Of a stretch of DNA of 64,000 nt, positions 48,801-56,200 are shown piece after piece. Origin of the DNA: Segnochrobactrum spirostomi (GTDB lineage: Bacteria > Pseudomonadota > Alphaproteobacteria > Rhizobiales > Segnochrobactraceae); assembly GCF_009600605.1 (NCBI RefSeq), contig NZ_VWNA01000002.1:1-64000 (forward strand), in the 5' to 3' direction. The translations under genes and the position numbers were made by a program. The notes under the pieces were generated by a model that saw nothing but the letters and a program-made list of their open reading frames with translations, was not told where the DNA came from and ran no database searches. The first letter of the stretch is position 1. Every line of letters starts with the position of its first letter.

Positions 48801-51800
48801 CACGATGAAGACGGCAGTGGAGGGAACGGACTTCTATCAGAGCATCGCCAAGAGCTTCAAAGACTCGCAGTTCTACAAGGATTTTAGCGCATTCCGGGAT
48901 AATGCGCAGGCCTATCTGGCGGCGCGCCAGGCCAACGCGCTCCAACTGCCCGACGTGTCGCTCGTCCTGTCGGTCGGCGGCAACGGCGGGAGCGGTAATG
49001 TCGGCGGCGCGGTGACGGTCGACAACGCCGGCGCGATCGCGACCCTCGGTGATGGCGCGCACGGCATCCTGGCCCAGTCGGTCGGCGGCGGTGGCGGCCA
49101 AGGCGGCCTCGCTTATGCGTCCGGGGCGAGCAGCACCAACGTCAGCGGCCGGCTCGGTGGCAGCGGCGGCGGTGGCAACGCGGGCGGCACCGTCACGCTC
49201 TCGAACACCGGCTCGATTTCGACCGCCGGCGCAGCCGCCTATGGTCTGGTCGGTCAGTCGATCGGCGGCGGCGGCGGCGCGGGGGTCGTTTCGCCCGGGG
49301 CCGGCAACCGGAACATCGCGCTCAGCCTGTCGATCGGCGGGGCCGGCGGCACCGGCGCGGATGGTGGCGACGTGTCGATCGCCAATGCGGGCAGCATCGC
49401 CACCACCGGCAAGGAAGCGCATGGCCTCGTCGCCCAGAGCATCGGCGGCGGCGGCGGCATCTTCCTCGTCAATCCTAAGGCGGCGGCAGTGGAGACGCAG
49501 GTTGCGGCCGAGAGCGGCCTATCCCAGGCGATCGTCTCGGCCCTTCTGGATTTCTTCGGGTTCAGCGAACCCAAGGACGATGGTGCGAGCGATCCTGCGA
49601 CGTGGACCTCGGCGAGCCTCTCGTTGGGCGGTTCGGGCGGGGCGAGCGGCCACGGCGGGGCGGTCGGCGTCACCGTGTCCGGTACCATCTCCACGGCCGG
49701 CGCTGGGGCGTTCGGCGTCTTCGCCCAATCGGTCGGCGGCGGCGGTGGCATCGCGAACACCATCGGTGCCCCGGACGGCGTCACCTATTCGGCGTCGCTC
49801 GGGGCCTCGGGCGGAGCGGCCGGTGACGGCGGACCGGTCAGCGTCACGCTTGCCGGCGAAAATGCCCGGATCGCCACCTCCGGCAATCTCGCGACGGCCG
49901 TCTTCGCGCAATCGATCGGCGGCGGCGGCGGCTATGCCGGCGTCTCGAGTCTTCTCGGCAAGGACCTGCCTATCTATGGCGGCGCCGCGGGCACCAGCGG
50001 CGACGGCGGGCGGATCGTGATTCAAAGCGATCCCGCCGCCTCCGGTTTCGCCCTCGAGACGAGCGGGACCACCGCACACGGCATCTGGGCGATGTCGATC
50101 GGCGGCGGCGGTGGCGCATCGGCGCGTCTTATGCAAGGCCCGAACGCGGAACACCCCGCCCCGGAGAACGCCGACGCCTCCGCCCGCGGCACGGGCCAGG
50201 GCGGTGCCATCGACATCACTCTGGCGGGCGGTTCGATCTCGGCGACCGGTGCCGGGTCGTTCGGCATCCTCGCTCAGAGCGGTTCCCAGAATGCCGACGG
50301 CTCGTTCGATGCGACGCGACGCGGCGGCGATGTCACGATCGATTATACCGGCACGATCGAAGGCGGCTCCGGCGATGGCGCGGCCATCGGGATCGACGGC
50401 GGCGATCAGAACTTGATCGAGATCGGTGCCGGCTCCGTCATCAGCGCGGCGTCCGGCAAGGCGATCCTGACGTCGTTCGGCAACGATATGGTCGTGAACT
50501 ACGGGACCGTCGTCGGCGATGTCGACCTCGGCACCGGTGAGACCACCGAGCGCAATCAATTCACCAACGAAGCGGGTGGCACCTACCGCAGCGCCGGGAC
50601 GGGCACGATCAAGCTCGGCGGTCCCGGCGCCGGGGCCTATGCGAACCTCTTCCAGAACCTGGGCACTTTCGATGTGGGGGGTGTCGGTCAGATCGCGACG
50701 GCGAGTGTGACGCAGGGGACGCTGGACCTCGGCGGTGTGCTGCTCGCGGACGTGAGTCGGATTGGGGCCAACGTGCAGTCGAACGATGTCCTGACGGCCG
50801 ACCGCCTCAAGGTGAGTGGCGTGGCGATCAAGCCTTATGCGGTGAACGGTCTGCTGCCGGGCAACTTCACCGTGGTGACGACCGCCAACATGCTGTTTGG
50901 CGGGGTGCCGGCGACGGCGGGGGCGAGCCCGGTGAGCCCGATCTCGTGGAGCGTGGCGCAGACCGGCAACAGCCTGGTGATCTCGCCGTCGGCGGCGTTC
51001 CTGGCCAAGGCGCAGAGCCTGACGTCGCGGGCGCTGACCAAGACCGAGCGCTCGATGCTTCAGAGCGCGCAGACCGCCTGGGATTCGAGCAATGCCGGGA
51101 TGGCGGGCTTCTTCGCCCAGGCGGCGAACCTGACGACGAAGCAGCAGTTCAAGGCGCTGGTAAACAGCGCGAGCGCGTCGGAGAGCAACAACCAGCCGGC
51201 GGTGGGTCAGTCGTTCCAATCGCTCGATTCGCTCAATGCGTCGCTGAGCTGCCCGGCGTTCGAGGGTGACGGCTTGCGCATTCACGAGGGCGAGTGCGTG
51301 TGGTCGCGGGTTGTGGGCTCGCGGATGGCACGGTTCGGCGGCAGCGACGGAGAAGGCTTCAACCAGAGCGGCATGAGCTACCGGGTCGGTGCGCAATGGG
51401 AGGTGGCGCCGGATTGGTATCTCGGGGCGACGGCGGCCTACAACATGAGCTGGCTGCAGGCGAGCAGCGGGCTGAGCTCGACGAACGGCACGGGCGGCGA
51501 CGTCTCGGTGGCGCTGAAGCACCAGATGGGGCCGTTGTTGCTGGCGGCGTCGCTGCAGGCCGGCTACGGCACGTACGAGACGAACAACACGCTGGTGGTC
51601 GGGACGCAGCAGGGCGCGGCGTCGAACGACACGGACCTCTGGACGGCCGGCCTGAAGCTGCGGGCGGCGTACGAGTTCGCATTCCAGACGTGGTATGTGC
51701 GGCCCTATGTGGACGTGAACGTGCTGCATCTTTCGATGCCGGGCTACACGTTCGCGGCGAACGGGATGAGCGTGTCGTCGGGCTCGATCGACCATTGGAG

Positions 51801-52119
51801 CGGCGTGCTACAGCCGGTGCTCGAGGTTGGGTCACGGGTCAATGTCGGGGACGGTGCGTGGGTTCGGCCCTATGTCGGGGTGGGTGGCATGTTCGTGGCG
51901 GGCAACAGCATCAACACGACGTCGACGTTCTCGTACGGGGGCACGCAGGGGATCTCGTACGAGACGAGCAACGAGATGCCGAATGCGCTGCTCGACGTCG
52001 GCGGCGGCGTGCAGTTCATGAACCGGGACGGCTACGAGGTACGCGGCCAATACCGCGCCCAGCTCGCCAACGACTTCGTCGGCCAGGAACTCTCGCTCCG
52101 CCTCTCCATGAAATTCTGA
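45820..52119 (+). CDS. Giant glycine-rich autotransporter adhesin-like protein (copy 1)
   Basis: Type V secreted surface protein of about 2,099 residues. A signal peptide (VRHRVVVLLTGVSALAAIAA, cleavage near ARA-A) leads to a passenger of tandem, glycine-rich beta-helix-like repeats, each with VAQSIGGGGG followed by a GGxGG turn, from about residue 90 to 1,440. Two non-repeat helical inserts interrupt it (about 947-1044 and 1220-1265). A linker follows, then a C-terminal beta-barrel (about 1816-2099) ending LSLRLSMKF with terminal Phe. ATG 45820 has AAGGGGG upstream; in-frame GTG 45790, ATG 45796 and ATG 45817 are alternatives. The last 1.3 kb is nearly identical to the next autotransporter. 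Likely adhesion or biofilm role (inference). Confidence 0.88.
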   Translation: MRQVALHVGCGAGDRVAMVRHRVVVLLTGVSALAAIAAGAEEARAADPIRIVNTGANGTNATTAAVATPGLAGTPVNLTNATIIANARPTIIELGSVGGAGGEGRWRFLDKNIAGAKGGDGGAVTLVETATVSGGSENTVATPLLFLYSKGGAGGYGYKTDNGGIGAGGLGGTVTLDLRANVATTGSATPALYLLSQGGAAGVRQGTGGAPGGTSKERMQRDSGGAGGAVVATLAGTATVSTTGANAPAVVLASNGGAGGDADGTTSTYYASEGGAGGSVTLTNNGKIATTGENSSGVIAQSVGGSGGRGGGGALTEAAPGADGGNGGAIAVTNAGTITTRGNYSFGIIGQSVGGMGGQGKTAIFGSGGAGGAAGSGGAVSLANSGTIQTRKIGATAIVAQSIGGGNALDALQAGTPTTDHSGGNGGGGGILPWSTGGSGGPGGNGGAVVVVNSGTLSTGGNAAYGALLQSIGGGGGTGGGNVGIGAFLAVAIGGTGGGGGDGGAVTFDGTGGRIGTTGNRATGVLAQSIGGGGGTGGYATAASGGLLLSASVAVGGSGGGGGAGGVVTVRNASTITTWGEAADAIAASSIGGGGGTGGDARAYSASLSAVVSGLSLPAIAISSAVGGSGGGGGAGGTVDIANTATLETGGVGSVGIRALSVGGGGGEGGNALAYGLSVAVSPDSLGLNVTAAVGGSGGTGGNGGAVHIDNSGTVVTSHDSAAGLLLQSIGGGGGDGGAAVSTGNALGLYADVAYALAVGGRGGGGGSGGSVQADNSGVVSTSGNSAAALFAQSVGGGGGNGGEVVATVASGLTFDKTLNDLAHALPLADSVTATTVIGGTGGSGGNGGRVVIVTAAGSRLETAGAQSVGLFAQSVGGGGGTGGGGSAAAKGTVRADLSIGGRGGSAGSGGTVEITQGGTIATKGDASHGILAQSIGGGGGSGGTLKADRSSIPDNVNALWLKLRAETNADAFDKWAADNNLTPSKEAIVLFLTTMKTAVEGTDFYQSIAKSFKDSQFYKDFSAFRDNAQAYLAARQANALQLPDVSLVLSVGGNGGSGNVGGAVTVDNAGAIATLGDGAHGILAQSVGGGGGQGGLAYASGASSTNVSGRLGGSGGGGNAGGTVTLSNTGSISTAGAAAYGLVGQSIGGGGGAGVVSPGAGNRNIALSLSIGGAGGTGADGGDVSIANAGSIATTGKEAHGLVAQSIGGGGGIFLVNPKAAAVETQVAAESGLSQAIVSALLDFFGFSEPKDDGASDPATWTSASLSLGGSGGASGHGGAVGVTVSGTISTAGAGAFGVFAQSVGGGGGIANTIGAPDGVTYSASLGASGGAAGDGGPVSVTLAGENARIATSGNLATAVFAQSIGGGGGYAGVSSLLGKDLPIYGGAAGTSGDGGRIVIQSDPAASGFALETSGTTAHGIWAMSIGGGGGASARLMQGPNAEHPAPENADASARGTGQGGAIDITLAGGSISATGAGSFGILAQSGSQNADGSFDATRRGGDVTIDYTGTIEGGSGDGAAIGIDGGDQNLIEIGAGSVISAASGKAILTSFGNDMVVNYGTVVGDVDLGTGETTERNQFTNEAGGTYRSAGTGTIKLGGPGAGAYANLFQNLGTFDVGGVGQIATASVTQGTLDLGGVLLADVSRIGANVQSNDVLTADRLKVSGVAIKPYAVNGLLPGNFTVVTTANMLFGGVPATAGASPVSPISWSVAQTGNSLVISPSAAFLAKAQSLTSRALTKTERSMLQSAQTAWDSSNAGMAGFFAQAANLTTKQQFKALVNSASASESNNQPAVGQSFQSLDSLNASLSCPAFEGDGLRIHEGECVWSRVVGSRMARFGGSDGEGFNQSGMSYRVGAQWEVAPDWYLGATAAYNMSWLQASSGLSSTNGTGGDVSVALKHQMGPLLLAASLQAGYGTYETNNTLVVGTQQGAASNDTDLWTAGLKLRAAYEFAFQTWYVRPYVDVNVLHLSMPGYTFAANGMSVSSGSIDHWSGVLQPVLEVGSRVNVGDGAWVRPYVGVGGMFVAGNSINTTSTFSYGGTQGISYETSNEMPNALLDVGGGVQFMNRDGYEVRGQYRAQLANDFVGQELSLRLSMKF
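50821..52119 (+). repeat. 1.3-kb near-identical direct repeat, copy 1
   Basis: This stretch, encoding the linker and whole beta-barrel of the first autotransporter, matches 57825-59123 at the same length. By eye I find only about five base differences, all in the first 380 bases, one changing an amino acid (T to N in QSAQ-AWDSS). The rest appears identical up to the stop codon, after which the sequences diverge at once. Confidence 0.9.
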
Positions 52120-52575
52120 GGCGGAGAGCAAACCCTGCGGGCCGCTCGTGCGGCCTCCCCTTCCCTCTCCTCGTCCGGGCTGCATAGGAACGCATCGCCC
52201 AGAGTGCAACTGAGCGTGCGCGTGAAATCCCGGATACGCATTTACGGATGGAAATTATAAAACCGCACTGTCTATTATATTGCGATCAGAGATAGCAGAA
52301 AATCACTAAATATTGCAAGAATTGCGCAAACAAACGCGAGAATTGCGGTATATAGTACGAAATAGTTCCATTGATCGCCAGCGATTTCAAATCACGGCAT
52401 CGCCTGATAATTTATAAGCTTCGAAACAAATCATGAATTGGTACGCATCTCCCGAGAACGTGCCGCATGGAAACTGCGGCCGCGCCGACACGCACCGTCC
52501 CAGGCTGCGGCGGCGGCGCGGTCCAGGCCGCGGATGCAGGGGCCATTCGCCCGCAAAGGGCGATCTCGGGAAAAC
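52120..52575. other. AT-rich intergenic region between the two autotransporters
   Basis: About 450 bases, with 52240-52440 very AT-rich for this genome. It contains two copies of GAATTGCG (about 52319 and 52341) and several TATA-like strings, so the second autotransporter probably has its own promoter here. No gene or RNA is recognisable. Confidence 0.45.
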
Positions 52576-53277
52576 ATGATGTCGCGCCGGATCAACACTC
52601 TCACCGCCCGTCCCTCGGATCGGACCCACGGTCGCTCGAGCGCCATGCTCCGCATCGCCGTCCTGCTCGGAAGCGTCAGCTTCGTCGGAACGCTGATTGC
52701 GCCGGCCGCACAGGCCCAAACGCTGGTGATCGTCAATCGCGGCACCAACGGAATCGACAACGTGGACTTCGGTGGCTATCCGACCCGAGGGGGGGATGCC
52801 GCGGGTGCCAGCGTCGTTCTCAGCCAATCTTATGCCGGAAGCTCCGGAACGGCGATCGAACTCGGCTCCGTCGGCGGTTGGGGCGGCAACGGTGACTGGA
52901 ACTTAGTCACGCCGAATGTCTGGGGAGAGTTCGGTGGCCACGGCGGGGACATCAGTCTGCAGCAGCCGGGCGGCATGAATGTGTCGGGCGGCTCAGACCG
53001 GCAAACGATGACGCCGCTCATCTCGCTTTACTCGCTCGGCGGTGCAGGCGGCATGGGAGCCACCCGTTCGGGTGGCGGGAATGTCCCTGGCTCCGTAAGC
53101 GCAGAACTGAATGGCATTGTGAGTGCCACCGGCAACAACATGGCCGGCATCTTCCTGCTCTCCGAGGCTGGCGGTTCCGGCCAATATCACGGAATCCCGA
53201 CCCCCGTAATTGGGGCTCCGACGACCCGAGCGGAGAACGGGATGCCGGAGAATCCGGCAAGAGCGTCACGCTCGTGA
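52576..53277 (+). CDS. Autotransporter copy 2, N-terminal part before a frameshift
   Basis: First part of the second giant autotransporter, cut off by a one-base shift. The signal peptide LRIAVLLGSVSFVGTLIAPAA (cleavage near AQA-Q) leads to TLVIVNRGTNG, parallel to IRIVNTGANGTN of copy 1. Glycine-rich sequence then runs in frame to about 53200. After that this frame turns into unconserved sequence and stops at 53275-53277. The continuation is in another frame (see next entry). Restoring one C in the five-C run 53201-53205 would read GIPTPRNWGSDDPSGE and join both parts into about 2,182 residues. ATG 52576 is used; ATG 52645, just before the signal peptide, is possible. Confidence 0.75.
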   Translation: MMSRRINTLTARPSDRTHGRSSAMLRIAVLLGSVSFVGTLIAPAAQAQTLVIVNRGTNGIDNVDFGGYPTRGGDAAGASVVLSQSYAGSSGTAIELGSVGGWGGNGDWNLVTPNVWGEFGGHGGDISLQQPGGMNVSGGSDRQTMTPLISLYSLGGAGGMGATRSGGGNVPGSVSAELNGIVSATGNNMAGIFLLSEAGGSGQYHGIPTPVIGAPTTRAENGMPENPARASRS

Positions 53278-56200
53278 TCGGCCGTTCCGGCTCGATCACG
53301 ACGACCGGGGCGGGTGCGCCGGCTGTCATCGCCGCCTCGAAAGGCGGGTTGGGGGCCAACGCGAGCGCGAATACCTCGACCTATTACGGCTCGAACGGCG
53401 GGAATGGCGGCGCCGTCAACTTCACCAATGCCGGCACCATCACAACGATCGGCGACCAATCCTCCGCGGTCATCCTCCAAAGCATTGGCCGCGCCGGCGG
53501 CAAGGGCAGCGGTGGCGCGTGGACGTCTGCGGCGCACGGTGCTGACGGCGGCATGGGGGGCATCATCACGGCGACAAACACCGGCACCATTTCGACGCAG
53601 GGAAATTATAGCTTCGGCATCGTTGCGCAATCCGTCGGCGGCGCCGGCGGACAGGGGGCGAGATCGACGTTCGGATCGGGCGGAAACGGCGGCACTTCCG
53701 GCAAAGGCGGCGACGTCACGATCGACAATGCGGGCAACATCACCACGATCGGCAAGGGCTCGGCGGCGATCGCCGCCCAGAGCATCGGCGGCGGCAATGC
53801 GTTGAGCGCCACGTGGCTGACGGTTCCGTCCGTCGGGCAGAACACCCAGGACGCTGATTCCTCGAACGCCGGCGGCAGCGGCGGTGTGTTCTTCTGGAGC
53901 AGCGGCGGCGTCGGCGGCGCCGCCGGTCCGGCCGGCACCGTGAAGGTGAACCTGAAAGAAGACAGAACGATCAGCACCGCCGGCGACATGGCCTACGGCG
54001 TCTTGATGCAGAGCATCGGCGGCGGTGGTGGCCGCGGCGGCAATGTCAGCAGCTATGGCATCGGTCTGTCGGTCGCTCTCGGCGGCAGCGGCGGCGACGG
54101 CGGCGACGGCGGCACCGTCAATTTTGACAGCTATGCCCGGACCGGCAACCAATGGTCGGGATACGACTGGCACGGCTTGATCGAAACGTCCGGTGACAAC
54201 GCCACGGCGGTTCTCGGCCAATCGATCGGCGGTGGCGGCGGCACCGGCGGCGATGCGGCGGCTTCCTCCATCGGCCTCGGCTTGTCGGCGGCGGTCGCCG
54301 TCGGCGGCAAGGGTGGCGGCGGTGGCAACGGCGGAACCGTCAGCCTGCAGAACCGCTATGCGATCACGACCTGGGGTGAGAACGCCGGCGGCCTCGACGG
54401 CATCAGCATCGGTGGCGGCGGCGGCACCGCGGGCGACGCGAGCGCCTATTCGGTGGCGCTTCCGCTGGTGACGCCGAGTGGCCAGCAACTGCCCTCCATT
54501 TCGATCAGTGCGGCGGTCGGTGGCGCCGGCGGCAACGGCGGCAACGGCGGCACCGTCACGATCAACAACGTCAACAACACGGTCACCACCTACGGCGCCG
54601 GCTCCATTGGCCTCGCCTCGCAGAGCATCGGTGGTGGCGGCGGCAATGCCGGCAGCGCGCTTGCCGAGGCGCTGTCGGTGTCCGCCCCCGGCAGCGTGGC
54701 GGTCTCGGTCGCCGCTTCGGTCGGCGGCTCGGGCGGCAAAGGCGGCAAAGGCGGCTATGCCGAGGTGCGCAACACCGGAACGGTGCGCACGTTCGGCAAC
54801 GACGCGACCGGCATTCTTGCCCAATCGGTCGGCGGGGGCGGCGGCAATGCCGGCTCGGCCTCGTCTTCCGCGAATGCGGTGAGCCTGCGCAACAGCGTCG
54901 TCTACACGCTCTCCGTCGGCGGGAGCGGCGGGAGCGGCGGGAGCGGCGGCGACGTCCTAGTGCAACACCTCGTCGATACCGCAAGCGGCCTTTATCATTA
55001 CGGCGCATCGGTCGCGACGCTGGGCGATCGCTCTGCCGCGATCGTCGCGCAAAGCATCGGTGGCGGCGGCGGCAACGGCGGCGCGGTCAGTTCCTCGGCG
55101 ACCACGAATATCGGCCTCGGCAACGGCCTCAACGGCCTCGCCCAGCAATATGTGCTGGGGAAGAGCCTTACCGGCACGACCTCGATCGGCGGCAGCGGCG
55201 GCGACGGTGGCAACGGCGGCAAGGTCGAGATCGTCACGAATGCCGGGTCGACGCTGTCGACCGGCGGGGCGCAATCGGCCGGCATCTTCGCCCAGTCGAT
55301 CGGCGGCGGCGGTGGCACCGGCGGCGGTGGGTCGGAGAAGGTGACGGGCACGGCCGCGTTGAAGCTGTCGATCGGCGGCAGCGGCGGCGCCGGTGGGACC
55401 GGCGGCGCCGTCACAATTACCCAGCGCGGCTCGATCACCACGCTCGGCGACGCCTCGCACGGCATTTTCGCCCAATCGGTCGGCGGCGGTGGCGGTGAGG
55501 GCGGCAACTTCACGGCGGCGGCCAGCACTGTGCCTGACACAATCGCGCAACTTACGAAGACAATTAAGAAAAATGTTAAAGGCATAGATAAAGCGTTAAA
55601 GAAAATAAACGCGAACCCTGGAACTAAGGAATACCTAGATAAATTGATCGATACTCTGAAGCTTCCAGAGTTCGCTGACGCGATAAGAAATTCTGACCTA
55701 TATAAGCAACTCAGCGCGCTCAATGCCTTCATCAAGGAGCAGAATAAGTCCGGCGTGAAATTCCCGAGCGTCTCGCTGACGCTGTCGCTGGGCGGCGCCG
55801 GCGGTTCGGGCAACGCGGGGGGAATCATCGATATCGGCAATTCCGGCACCATCTCCACGGCCGGCAATGCCGCGCATGGAATTTTCGCGCAATCGATCGG
55901 CGGCGGCGGAGGTGACGGCGGCACGGCCTACGGCTCCGGCACGAGCAAACTCAACCTCCTTGGGACTCTCGGCGGCTCCGGCGGCTCGGGTGGTGTCGGC
56001 GGCGGGGTGGCGGTCAACAACACCGGTGCGATCACCACCGCCGGCGAGGCCTCCTACGGCATCTTCTCGCAGTCCGTCGGCGGCGGCGGCGGCACGGGCG
56101 TCGGCGCGCTGAGCAGTCAGAACAAGGCCAAGAGCGTCACCCTCAATTTCACCCTCGGCGGAACAGGCGGGTCCGGCAACGCCGGCGGTGCCGTCACGGT

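Noticed and set aside
46100-50100. Regular glycine-codon repeats considered as a CRISPR array or satellite
   Set aside because: The periodicity is protein-level (SIGGGGG turns) in one long open frame, with no fixed repeat-spacer structure.
53201-53277. Programmed frameshifting in the second autotransporter
   Set aside because: A run of five Cs without a recognisable slippery heptamer or downstream stimulatory structure; copy 1 has no equivalent shift.
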